NCBI GenBank assembly: GCA_037957365.1
Contig: JARHVA010005352.1
Span: 646,501-710,500, forward strand
From: Torreya grandis
Lineage: Eukaryota > Streptophyta > Pinopsida > Cupressales > Taxaceae
DNA length: 64,000 bases
Reading direction: 5' to 3'
Positions 36,201 through 46,952 of this stretch are shown piece by piece. Each line of letters starts with the position of its first letter. Position 1 is the stretch's first letter. A program made the translations under genes and the position numbers. The notes below the pieces were generated by a model that did no database searches, had not been told where the DNA came from, and saw nothing but the letters and a program-made list of their open reading frames with translations.

Positions 36201-36996
36201 AAGTATCAAAGCTAAGGTTATAGAAGTTGATTCTAAATTCTATAATTCTCTAAAGTTCATAGAATTCATGAAGGATAAGATGGTGCCTCACATAAGCCAA
36301 GTAAATCAACTATGTGGCTCTTTGGCTCAGGATAGTACCAAGCTTAAAATGCTAGTTACTTACATAGGCAACTCATTGTACAACCATCTTGATCTAATGA
36401 TTACATTCAAGGCATCCAATGTCCTAAAATTGGTGGTAATAAAACATGAGGAGGTCAAGGAGTGGTTAATGGTAGTTAAAGCCTTAATATTAGAGTACTA
36501 GGGGCATGAGTCCCAACTCCAAATTTTGAATAATTTAAAATTATCTAAAGTAAGGGATTCTATAGGAAAATTGATTAGTAGAATCAATTTAGACAAATTT
36601 TTTTAGGAGGTCACTGATAAATTCAAGTAAAGTATACAAGGCTTGGTGGTAGAAATCATATAAATAAAGTTAAGTAAGGTTAGGAAGAAGGTGATATAAG
36701 TAGATATTTTTAAGGGTAAGTTCCAGAAAATGAAAGATGAACATGCAAGACTCCTCAAACAAACTAAAAGACTCCATCGACCTTCACTACCTAACTTGGA
36801 CATCATTCATCATCAAGATGCAACAATAGACAAAGTATATGAGGAGAATAATAATAAGAAGAATCAAACTTCTAGTAGTGGAGCTACATCTTTAGCTTTT
36901 ACTTCAACTTCTACTCATACTAAAGCCCATGTAGCACTCTGGACCATATATCCTTATACACATGCATTTGCTACTCTTGGTGGCACATATATTTAG
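33253..36996 (+). pseudogene. LTR-borne unidentified reading frame, copy A (~1,247 codons)
   Basis: I do not recognise this protein. From the ATG at 33253 to the TAG at 36994-36996 is exactly 1,248 triplets, and long pieces at 33253, 33523, 34702, 35323, 36187 and 36730 are in one phase; about 33.84-34.2 kb is shifted and restored. N-terminal ~480 codons look globular (IDLLRDLFSSRKISQDDYLL near 33535; HIYGFNIPYFHHPYYYDF near 34572). The middle (35323-35480) is Ser/Thr/Pro-rich, then basic. The C-terminal part from 36187 is rich in Lys, Glu, Leu and Ile and may form coiled coils. It lacks RT, integrase, protease or zinc-knuckle motifs. Numerous stops, mostly TAA/TAG/TGA from CAA/CAG/CGA-like codons, kill it. 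TATA-like GTATAAATT lies ~100 bp upstream near 33148. Copy B is at 46953-50701; its stops are largely at other places. Confidence 0.7.
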
Positions 36997-38074
36997 ATTC
37001 ACCTTATTAAATAGACAAATCATTATAAAATTTATTTTTTACTTTCTCATGCACATGTTGCATGTTTTTTTGAAGTCAATTTGTCAATTTATAGATTTTT
37101 TAGTTTTTTATTAAACGGTTATAAACCACAGTTAGAAAAACACATTCTAACTACAAAATGTAACAATCATGCATATACTTGGAGGATGAGATGACCCATC
37201 CCTAGGATCTACATATATAATTGTACCACCCATATTTTTTTTTTTGGAATATAGAGCAAAAAGCTAGTTTGGTTATCAATCAGATTGTTTGAGTATTTTC
37301 TTTCCATTGTTGTGTTATTCATTTTTATTTCTATGATTGTTATTTCAATAAATCTTTAGTGTGATAATGCAAAGAATATATTATTGAATACTTTAATTGG
37401 AGTGCTAATATTATATGTGAAACAACTATTGAATATTGGTGAATGTGTTGATTGAAATAGTCAAGTTAGATTGAATCATACTTTTGGATGCGTATTTATG
37501 TTTTCTTGATGTAGTTTTCTAAGTGTATATTATAACTACCTTAGATAATCCATTAGGCCAAGAAATAATCTACTGATTGAAGGGTGTGAAATATTAACTC
37601 TAATAGGAGTAACCTTTGTATGAGGATAGTGGACTTTTTACATCCTCGTTCCCTTAGAATTTTTGTGTCATGCCTATTTGCATGTGTGAAATTGCTACTA
37701 ACAATTGGCACTAGTTTTAGAGAACACCAGTCTATCCAGAAACCAACCAAGGATGTAATTATTGAGACCCACAAATATTTATTTTCTACCCTACCTTACC
37801 CTTCTTTTGTGTTTTTTCATTAAGATCTACCCACTCTAGATTAAATACCGGTCACCCATATAACTCACATAGGAATTCACTTTATTAGAGATCCACACCT
37901 CCATAAAAAAACCTTGTTAACAACTTGCATACCCTACCATATATTTCATCAATAGGTTTTTAAAACCACATACCTACAACTCATTCCATGAAGTAGAGTT
38001 TAACTCCATTAAGATCTTAAAATGTTAGAGGCTACCTCATTATGGTTTTGGTGTGCATAAAACCCACATCAATA
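36997..38074 (+). other. 3' part of giant 5' LTR
   Basis: No frame of note. Matches 50702-51799 closely, including GAATGTGTTGATTGAAATAG and AACTCACATAGGAATTCACT segments. AATAAA at 37347-37352 is a candidate poly(A) signal, also present at 51061-51066. Confidence 0.65.
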
Positions 38075-38100
38075 GTTTGAATAGCACTAAAAGGAGGGCC
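38075..38100 (+). promoter_or_regulatory. Degenerate primer-binding region of giant element
   Basis: GTTTGAATAGCACTAAAAGG directly follows the LTR. It lines up with the LTR/leader junction of the Gypsy element at 58491-58521 (ATCAATAGTTTTTAGCATGC then CCAGTGGGACC), a form common in plant Gypsy elements. Confidence 0.5.
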
Positions 38101-38147
38101 TTGAATTTCCTCTCAATAATAGAGGTTATCCCTTATATAGAGTTATA

Positions 38148-39480
38148 ATGGACTCACCTAGGAGAGTGACAATATCTAATTCCCAAGATTGTTAATTAGT
38201 ATCACCCTTGACAATCCATAGGAGATCTAGACTTATCCCAATAGCTCTAATTCAAAACAACCCACCTTCACTAAGACACCCTTTACCTGTAAGGAACCCT
38301 TTACTTGTTAATCAACTAATGACACAATAAGAGCCCTAGTTAGTTGGATCTACCATTGCCATCCTAGGGGATATGCATGATTTACCCTAGAACCTCAAAA
38401 ATTATCTACCATCCTTTTCTCCTTTGGGGCCAAGGACCATAGAATATCATATTAAATATGTTAAAGCTGCCTTAAGATTAATGAATGTAGTGAATGAAGA
38501 TGTTGCATGTCATTTATTCCATTTTACTTTAATGGATGCTGCTTATAATTGGTATTTAAATCTAACAAAAAACTCCATCACTAATGGGGAGGATTGTCAA
38601 ACAACTTTTCTTACATAGTTTGGGTAGGTCATTAATCATGAATTAGTATATCAACACTTAAATAGCATGAAGAGAGAACCCAATGAACCCATACATGCTT
38701 TCAATGCAAGATGGAAAAAGATGTATAATTGGTTGACCCTAGGGTACAAACCACAAATGAAATTAGCACTAGAGATGTATAAAATGCCTTAGATCCTATT
38801 ACCACTATGTTCCTAAAAAGATCACCTACTACCAATACTTTAGCATTAGCATTTCAAAAAGCCATTAACATTGATAGATAACTCAATCTCTAGACACTTG
38901 GGGTACCTACTATCAGTAATACAATCATAGTGCTTAATCTAATACCATATATAAAGCAAAATGTTCCATCATATAATCAAAATCAGCTATAGACGTTGCA
39001 TCCATTGACACAAGTGACACAACCAAATTTTGGCTATCTAAACAATCATGTGACAAGTAGTAGTTACTAATAGAAATAGTAGGCAACTGCACTTCCCATG
39101 GTTATTATATAAGGCACATATTCTATAAAAGCTAAATTAGATTCTATCCAAAAGATGGTTTAGAAATTGAGTAATGATTTTTTGAATATGTAGTGAAAGC
39201 TGGGCAATACCAATGCTTAGATGGGCAACCAAAAAACTAGTTTCTAAAGATATAACAATCCATTTAATAAGACTGTAAATAATATGGAATAATTTGGTAG
39301 ACTCCCAGAGATTGACATCACTAAAACAACTCTTCCCAATTGGTATAAAATATAAAATACACCTTAACAAGGTGAGATTGATTTCATTGAGTTCTATACA
39401 ACATTTGAAATCTTTCAGAGGGAAGTGACTAGGTAGGATCAGATGAATAATCTACCAGAATCTCATTAGGACCCTGGATC
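38148..39480 (+). pseudogene. Gag of giant element
   Basis: Capsid-type gag. From the ATG at 38148 one frame runs through MDSPRRVTISNSQDC and reaches the capsid block RTIEYHIKYVKAALRLMNVV near 38430-38490, then CHLFHFTLMDAAYNWYLNLT, the 'F...L...A..WY..L' motif of Retrotrans_gag. A piece like MKREPNEPIHAFNARWKKMY near 38670-38730 is the 'ES..DF..RF...' block. Stops at several Gln/Trp-like codons. From about 39000 only scattered coding-like pieces remain and I see no CCHC zinc knuckle. The open stretch 38424-38618 is the best preserved part. Confidence 0.82.
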
Positions 39481-39757
39481 TTCTAGCACAACCATATTCT
39501 TTGAGACTCATGAATTTACCTTCCTAGGAGAGGATGATAATGAACTAGAGGATAATATGGATGAAGTTCATGCATTTTATTAGTTTCAAAGAGGTGTGTA
39601 CAACTTGAGGAATAAGCAGCCTTTAACTACATCGACTCCTCTAAACACCATAGTAATTTTTCCCATTCCCAAAGTAGAAAACAATCGACCCCCTCTAAAA
39701 GGGAATGATCCACTACCAAGAAAGGAAGAATAGATAAAACCTAAAGGATGCAAAAAC
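39481..39757. other. Gag-protease linker
   Basis: Polar, Pro/Lys/Glu-rich coding-like pieces in shifting frames between gag and protease. No named domain. Confidence 0.4.
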
Positions 39758-40440
39758 ATGGAAGATATGAAGAAAATCAAGGCAAATATTACACTTCATA
39801 AGTTAGCCCAAATCACTAAACAAAAAGAGCTACTATGGAAGTCTATCGATGGAAAGGCTCCTATGGAGAAAGCTAGGACAACTTCATATAGAGCAAAAGA
39901 AGTGAATGTTACTGATACCAATGTCATATATAAGAGTAAGCTTGAAGTACCTCTATTTTTACTAACCATTAGAGTATTTGGTAATAATATCCATATCTAT
40001 TTGGTTGATTTTGGATCATCTAAAATTGTTATACCCATTTCTATATGCAAAAATCTTGGTCTTACTCCTATTCCTTCAAAGAAATCAGTCTCTCAACTAG
40101 ATAAGATTGTAGTACCAATAGTGGGAGAGCTAAATGATGCACACATTCAAGGAGCTATAGAGACAAGAGTCCATATGAATATTGATATCCTAGTAGTGGA
40201 TATACCTAAAGGTTACAGATTATTTCTTAATAAAGATTGGTCTAAAACACTTAATGGATATCTTTCCATAAACTTCTCACACATCTGGCTAACATGGAGA
40301 GGAGTTACAAACTAGATCATAATTTATAGAGAGCCAAAAATTAAATACCCCATAACTAAATATAACATCAAGAATGAATAATTAAAGTATGATTCTCCCT
40401 CATTGGGCATCTATACTTTTACCACTCACAATTTAGTGTA
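39758..40440 (+). pseudogene. Aspartic protease of giant element
   Basis: Retroviral-type aspartic protease. The 185-codon open frame 39758-40315 has a Lys-rich front, then the protease fold: FLLTIRVFGNNIHIYLVDFG with SSKIVIPISICKNLGL after it, near 39957-40060, matching 'V.I.G..V..L.D.GSS.NI.P.....LGL'. The active site reads DFG rather than D-S/T-G, so the catalytic motif is damaged. The end, GYRLFLNKDWSKTLNGYLSI near 40213-40275, matches 'Y.LLLSRDWS..L.GY' of plant Gypsy proteases. The frame ends at a TAG at 40313-40315 just before the RNase H begins. Confidence 0.85.
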
Positions 40441-40860
40441 GAGCATGGAACTTGAAGGTTCAAATCAGCTATGAACAACACATTTTGATGGATCCAATTC
40501 CAAGCAAGGATTAGGTGTGGGGATTGAACTAATTGATCCTCAATTAAAGTTATTAGCCACCTATAGATTGTAGTTTCCCTATATGAATAATAGAGTTGAG
40601 TATGAGGATTTAATATTAGTACTACATTTTGCACATAAGATCAATGTAAAAAAGTTAAGGGTATTTGAGGTTTCAGAGCTGGTAGTTCACCAAATAAGAA
40701 ATAAATACCAGTGAAAATTATATTTTTTAAAAATTTATAAGCTTAGAGAATGGTATTTAATTTAGAGCTTTGAATATTTCAACATAGTAGCACATCTAAG
40801 AGAACAAAATCAAGCCACTATTGATACTAATCTAGAACCACTGTATGAATCCAAGGTAAA
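40441..40860 (+). pseudogene. RNase H domain upstream of RT (giant element)
   Basis: An RNase H-fold domain placed before RT. THFDGSNSKQGLGVGIELID near 40475-40535 matches the first strand 'W.L..DGS....G.GAG..L', with the first catalytic Asp kept. MNNRVEYEDLILVLHFA near 40580-40632 matches 'TNN.AEY.AL..GL..A', with the Glu kept. RVFEVSELVVHQIRNKY near 40658-40710 matches 'GDSELVV.Q....', but the catalytic Asp is Val. FEYFNIVAHLREQNQ near 40770-40815 matches 'F..F.......R..N..AD..A'. Stops interrupt it. The other RNase H lies after RT at 42140, so this pol had two. The second plus-strand Gypsy element has the same order at 60630-61010. Confidence 0.78.
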
Positions 40861-41299
40861 AATATTTTCCATTAAATTGGTTCACTATCCATCTATTATA
40901 GTTAATGAGGAGAATTTTTAGGTTTTTGATGATGATCATTAGATTATCCAACTCTTAACTAACTTATGGGATTTTAAGTCCCAAATTATTGATGACAAGG
41001 ATGTTAATCACCTTTGTTAAGAAGAAATGGATAGAGAAGGCATTCTCTAGCTTAGAAAAAATTGAATACCATTTAGCTTAGTCTTCCTAGTAAGGCCTTT
41101 TGAAATGGATCCTCATGCATAACTTTGATATCCCAAGGTCAATGAAGTATACTTTAAGATAGAAAATATGGGAGATGAACATAATCCACATTATGTCAAT
41201 ATTGGTCTTAGTTGTACTCCTAATGAAAGGAAATAAATGAGGGATTTGATCTCCTAGTACAGGGATGTTATCACCTATAAGCATTAGGATTTAAAATTG

Positions 41300-42139
41300 T
41301 ATGAATCCTAGGTCATCACTCATACCATTCCTCTCAAGCAATATCATAAATCCTTTAGACAAAGGCAAAATCCCATGAATCCTATCTTAGAACCTCTTAT
41401 CTAGAGAGAAGTGGAGAAATTAATGAATGCCAAAATAATCTTCCCCATACGACAACCTGGGTGGCTAATTTGGTCCCAGTAAGGAAGAATAATGATGAAA
41501 TTATATTGTGTGTGGACTTTAGAAACATGAATAAGGCTTTTGAAAAAGATAATTACCCTTTATCCTCACTAGATGAGGTACTACAAATTTTAAGTAGTTT
41601 TGAAATGATGTCATTTTTGGATGGATTTTTAGGTTACAATCAAGTATTAGTAAAATCTAAAGATTGGATGAAAACTATGTTCACCATGAAATGGGGAACC
41701 TATGCACATAAAAGGATGCCATTCAACCTAATAAACATATGACCTACCTTTCAACAAGCAATGGATTATGCCTTCAAGAGATTGACTAGAAAATGTATAA
41801 TTATTTATATGGATGATCTCATAGTATTTTTAAAGAATAGAAAGGACCATATAGCTCACTTATATTCTATATTTGAGTGGTGAAAAAGATTTGGTGCCTC
41901 ATTAAATCTGAAAAAAACATATTCAGAATCATTAAAGACAAACTATTGGGGCACACCATCACTAAGGATGGGATCACCATTCATCCTGATAAAATCCAAG
42001 AAATTTCAAAGATTAAGGCAATAAATATTAAAAGGGATCTAAAATCATTTTTTGGAAAGATTAACTTCGTCAAGAAGTTTATCTCAAGTTTCACAGAAAT
42101 TGTCAAACCTCTAAATACCATGCTCAAACAATATGACAA
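41300..42139 (+). pseudogene. Reverse transcriptase of giant element
   Basis: Gypsy RT, which would copy element RNA to DNA. N-terminal block VEKLMNAKIIFPI near 41411-41449, then WVANLVPVRKNNDEIILCVD near 41455-41520, FRNMNKAFEKDNYPLSSLDE, and FLDGFLGYNQVLV near 41615-41655 (the 'SFLDGFSGYNQI' motif). YAHKRMPFNLIN follows, then the palm motif IIYMDDLIVF with YMDD intact at 41807-41818. The thumb lies in 41877-42146 (LGHTITKDGITIHPDKIQEI; FFGKINFVKKFISSF). A stop near 41740 and a frameshift near 41875 inactivate it. Confidence 0.92.
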
Positions 42140-42620
42140 GATATAATGGAAAACTAATGACAAAAAGTCTTTTTATAACATTAAGGATGCAATATCATAG
42201 GATATAGTATTAATCAATTTAGATTTAACCAAGGATTTATATTTATATTCCTTTACTTCCAAACACACAATCATTTCCATAATCACACAAAAGAAGGAAG
42301 AGGCAAAACATTTGATTACCTTCATGAGTATAAATTTGAAGGATGTTGAGCTCAAATACTCCATGATCGGCAAATAGATCTTTACCCTTGTTAAAGTGGT
42401 GAAAAAATTTAAATTTTACATTTTGAGGAATAAAACCATTACTATTGTCCCAGATCCTATTGTCAAACTCACCCTATCATAAAATGAGCTAAGGGAACAT
42501 TGAGGGAAATGGATGGCTAAGTTGTAAGAGTTTGACCTAGAGATCAGGTCTATAAAGATCATTAGAGGATAAGGTATTGTTTAGCTCATGATAGAGCCTA
42601 ACCTATGGATCACTATAGAA
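42140..42620 (+). pseudogene. RT-linked RNase H of giant element
   Basis: Second RNase H, the usual Gypsy one, directly after the RT thumb. Pieces in order: KSFYNIKDAIS near 42160, LYSFTSKHTIISII near 42244-42285 (for 'DAS...IGA.L'), KHLITFMSINLKDVELKYSM near 42306-42365 (for 'H.I...S..L...E..Y...EKE'), and VKKFKFYIL near 42400-42425 (for 'KFR.YL'). The usual DAS is SFTS, so the catalytic Asp is lost; several stops. Confidence 0.82.
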
Positions 42621-43924
42621 GAGGTATGTGAAGCACAAGTTTCTAAAAGTGAGTGGTATATAGAAATAATCAATACTTATGAGAACTTGTCCCCTAAAAT
42701 ATAATAGATAAAAGAGGAGAGCTTTGAGGCTCAAAGCTACTCATTTCATGATAAAAAAAGGAATTATCTATAGAAGGAAATATGAAGGTGTATATCTTAG
42801 GTGTGGATCTATAGCATAAGCCAAGGAGATCCTAGAAAATTTACATCAAAAGATAGGTAGTGGTCACCCAGCTAGCAATACCACAACCCATAAAATCTTG
42901 AGATTGGGCTACTATTGGCCAACTATTTTCAAGGATGCTCATATATATGGTAGGAATTACCATAAATGTCAAGTATTAACCAATATAAAAGTACACACAA
43001 CCATGCCTTTATAATTGGCTGTTGAAAGAAGGTTGTTTGCGCAGTGGGGTTTAGACTTTATTGGTGTAATCAATCCAAATTCTTTTATTGGCCACAATTT
43101 GATGCTAATAGACATAGATTATTATATCATATGGATGGAAGCAATTTCCACAAATAATAGTAGAACATAGGATGTGATTCACTTTGGAGGAACACATTAC
43201 TACTAGATTTGACATGCCCATTTCTTTGATATGTGACAATAGACTAGCATTTATATCAATAGAGTTCACTAAGTGTGCACATGATAATTAAAGTATAATC
43301 AAGTCAACTTCTAACCACTACCCTCAAGGGAATGGATTATTAGAGTCAACCAATAATAATCTAATTGAGGTGATGAAGAAGTCATTAGGAGACAAGCCTA
43401 GAGACTTACATAGTCTATTGAAGTATGCTCTTTGGGTAGATTGTATGAGATACAAGAAAACTGTAAAAGCTTCACCTTACCTAATTTTGTTTGGATTTAG
43501 GATAGTGTTTCCCATCACATTGAAACTACCCACTTATAAGTTCATACAAGACTGCATGGATCTTAATGATAAATTAGAATCAAGACTACTTGATATAATC
43601 AAAATGGAGGATTCAAGAACATAAGCTCTACAAACATTTAACAAACACTATGATGTAATCAAAAGGTGATTTCAAAAAAGAGAAAAATTCAAAGCATTTA
43701 TGATTTTAAATCGAGTGTTACTATGGGATAAATCCCATGACAATAAAGGACCACATGACAAGTTTGATCCATTATGGATTGGACCATATCAGACTTCAAA
43801 TATCATGGGCAATGTTGTGTTTCATCCGAAAGACCTCTAGGGTAATTATATTATGTATCCAGTTAATGGATAGTTCCTAAAGCATTACTTTAGAGCTGAT
43901 CCATCTATGGATATTACTGATTGA
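42621..43924 (+). pseudogene. Integrase of giant element
   Basis: Gypsy integrase. Zinc-binding part: KIGSGHPASNTTTHKILRLG near 42850-42905, YYWPTIF, then YHKCQV in place of 'C..CQ'. Core: FAQWGLDFIGVINPNSFIGH near 43035-43095 with the first catalytic Asp. YPQGNGLLESTNNNLIEVMK near 43320-43378 has the catalytic Glu (LLEST). The middle Asp region near 43220-43250 is readable but frame-shifted. C-terminal part: 43370-43624 open, ending with a region like WIGPYQTSNIMGNVVFHP near 43777-43830 and a final FLKHYFRADPSMDITD before the TGA at 43922-43924. That is the normal end of this pol. Confidence 0.9.
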
Positions 43925-45008
43925 GAGGATTTAGATAATCTTAGATGTAGGACTAGATTAGATTTCATGTTTTCTAGATTATATTTCCATGTTTTCTAGA
44001 ATAGATTTCAAGAGTTTTCCTAGATTAGTCTTTCCTGCTTTCAATATTTTACTTTCTAGAGTAGTTCCTTGCTTTCTAGATTAATTGTTTTTTTATTTGA
44101 TGACCATGATTGTGTTTGCTCTAGTTATTACCAAAATTAATCTAAAACAACTGAGTGTGTGATTTGTGAAAAGGGGGAAAATTAATTTTTTACAGATTTG
44201 GAGGTTAATATACAATTTTGGGTATGTTTCTATGTTTTGAGTTCTTTAGAATGAAAGTAAGTAATCAAAGATTATTATGGATGGTGTCAAAAATAAATAT
44301 TTTTGTCAGGCATGTGAAAGTTACTCTCATAAGTGCTCATACAAATTTAGAAAGTCTTTTTATTTTATTGGATTAAATACACTAATCAAGATAATACTTG
44401 TTGGAAATGATAATTTTGGGTTGAGATCTAGCTAGCAAGGATGTCTTAGTAATGATTTTCTTATAATTATATCAGCTCACTAGGGTTTCATATCTTCTCT
44501 TTTCCTTCAATAACAAGAGAGAAATAATAGAATAAAGAACCAAGGAGTTTAAAAGATAAAAAAAAGACCTAAATTAAACTAAAAGAAAAGGGGCTCACAT
44601 GCTGAAACAAGCTCAATGCACCATGCATCATGATCAAAGGAGAATAATGATAAAGAAGAGAAGGAACCCAAGGCATCTCTATTAGGTCTATGGATGCCTA
44701 GATGGTAGTAGAAAATTGCTTGATTTTCCCATGTTTTGTACCTTAATAAGAACTAGAATGAAACTTACAACCTCATCAAAACCCTAAAAAAGCTCATCAT
44801 AGTGAGGAGTAAATAAATTACACATTTAACACACATAGATCCAAATTTTTTGAAATAAAGTATGTTGGAAAATTTAACTTAGGAGTCCCTTTCATATTTT
44901 TTATTCAATTATTTTCCTTATGACACACTACAAAATTGATTAAATGATTGCTAACTAGAGTTTTGGGTTTTCAAATACTTAGGAGTATTCCCCATGTAAG
45001 TTATCATC
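43925..45008 (+). other. 3' untranslated part of giant element
   Basis: 1.08 kb with no gene. 43950-44090 contains five or six degenerate repeats of a unit like TTTCNNNGTTTTCTAGATTA. A purine run, AAAAGGGGGAAAATTAA, is at 44168-44184, far from the LTR start at 45009. It looks like a polypurine tract, but the target-site duplication places the LTR start at 45009, so its role is unclear. The 3' LTR begins at 45009 directly after ATC. Confidence 0.6.
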
Positions 45009-45439
45009 TGTTGTATCCAACATCCCCCTTTTCATTGAAACAAATGGGGGCCCACATTTTTCTAGATTTTATCTTGAGGCTGAGCTTTGTAATTTATGTT
45101 CATGCAAATTTAGGGAAATCTAGGGCATTTTAGTTTTTATGATTCTTGAAATTCTAGAAAATCTAAAGTAGTTTTGCTCTTAGTAGGATAATATTGGCAT
45201 TGTGTTGTGTTTATAAGAATAATATGTGTATTTTAGATGAATTCTTTAGATTTATTATTTTGACCTTTTGTGTAAAAGTATCTCTTCAAATGTTATGTTT
45301 CGGGATGTTTTTGATCTTATTTATTTCAAGCTTTATTCTCTCATAAACCTTATTTTGTTGAAACAATTATTGTGGACTTTTTGTCTAAAATAATTATTCA
45401 AAAAGAATTTAGCCTACATACTCCTTGACTTAAAGGATT

Positions 45440-46510
45440 TTGGACCCCATAGATTTTCCCTAAAACAAATTCTTGATGGATTATCATATTGACCCCTTTT
45501 AACTCCCTTCAAAACTTTTGAAATGATCCCCAAGCATACAAAAGTACCCTTCAATATTTTTAAAAGTGTGCTATAACCTTTACAAAGTAGATCCTTTGGG
45601 AATTTTGTCATAGATGAAAGCCCTACAAAGTAGACCCTTCAGATTGCTGCCAAAGTACCCTTTAGCATTTTGGAATATCCCTTTGGAGATTTTGAAATAT
45701 GCCCTTTTTTTGCCTTACCAACATACCCTTCAACCTTTCTAAATTGATCATTTCCCCCCTCTTGACCACTTCTTTTAGGGCACATACCCTTTAATTTTTG
45801 TGTAGGCATACCCTTCAAAACTATTATTTTATCCTTCTATCTTTGAGATATACCATTTAGATGTTTTGCCTACCCCTTGTGCCATGAACCTAAGATGGAT
45901 TTCAGCCTTTATGTTTTGGGTCAGTTACTGTGAGCCTACCCTTTATATTTGGTTGAACCTACCCTATCGAATATTTGTCCTAAGCTGAGTGCCCTTTTCC
46001 AAGTGGATAAATACCCTTTAAATATTTCAAAAAGGACCTTTTAGCCTTTATGGAACATCTAATTATCATTTCCCACCATTTTATTTGGACCTTTTGTTTC
46101 AGGTATTCTTTTTGATGTAAAATCCATGAAACAATTCCTCTAAAGGGCACTTGCCTTTCAGAATTCTTGAACCTACCCTTCAAGTTTTGATAAAATTTCC
46201 ATTTGGGACCTTTTAAGTGAACCTTATCCATAAAAAATTTCCCTTCAAGAATCAAAATGTGCCCTTCATCCCTCCAAACTACCCTTCAGGAATTTTAAAA
46301 GTGCCCTTCGGCATTTATAAAGTAGACCCTTGGGGAGTTTTATCATGAAAAAATGCCTTGTGAAGTGGATCCTTAAGATAAAAAATATTCTTTGAGAAGT
46401 TTCAAAGTATCTTTTAATCCACAAAATAGCCCTCCAAAATAATTACTTTAGGACTTATGATTAGGCTCCTTCATAAAAATTACTGTGGACACTTTAATTG
46501 AAATGATCAC
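45440..46510 (+). repeat. C-rich ~30-bp degenerate repeat array, 3' LTR
   Basis: Partner of 31740-32830; motif copies such as TACCCTTTAGCATTTTGGAA near 45656 and TACCCTTCAGGAATTTTAAA near 46281. Confidence 0.6.
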
Positions 46511-46952
46511 CCTCAAGAGAATTATCTACAGACATTGACCCAAAATCACCTTTTCTGACATTACATTTCTATGTGATTTATTACAAGGAAAAATATTGTA
46601 ATTAATTCCATAGTAATAATAAAATATTTTCTATTTGATAAATGCTAAAAGTCCCTGTCAAGCCAGGTTAACAAATTTGAAAAGAGAACATTGCTTATTT
46701 AATATGACACAAAATGGTATTTAATACAAGATCCTATATAGATGATACACAACCATTAAAGACATAATTTACATCTAAGTTATCTTGCAATCAAATAATC
46801 CTCATTTTTAAATAATGATCAAGATCCCTAATTTCTACTTTGAATATTATACAATGAACAACAATCAAGCTAGAGCTGAGTTGATCACATTAATATATAG
46901 GTATACATAACACATTAAACATTGAGTAAGATACAAGAATTAACATACACAT

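Larger units (their letters stand above)
31288..38074 (+). repeat. Giant 5' LTR (6,787 bp)
   Basis: Collinear with 45009-51799 from TGTTGTA to ATCAATA. Layout: T/C-rich start, C-rich degenerate repeat array (31740-32830), ~400-bp AT-rich leader, LTR-borne frame (33253-36996), then ~1.08 kb with AATAAA at 37347-37352. The primer-binding region follows at 38075. Confidence 0.9.

Noticed and set aside
44168..44184. Purine run as the start of the giant 3' LTR
   Set aside because: The sequence between 44185 and 45008 is not found at the 5' LTR start, and the target-site duplication sets the edge at 31288 and therefore 45009.
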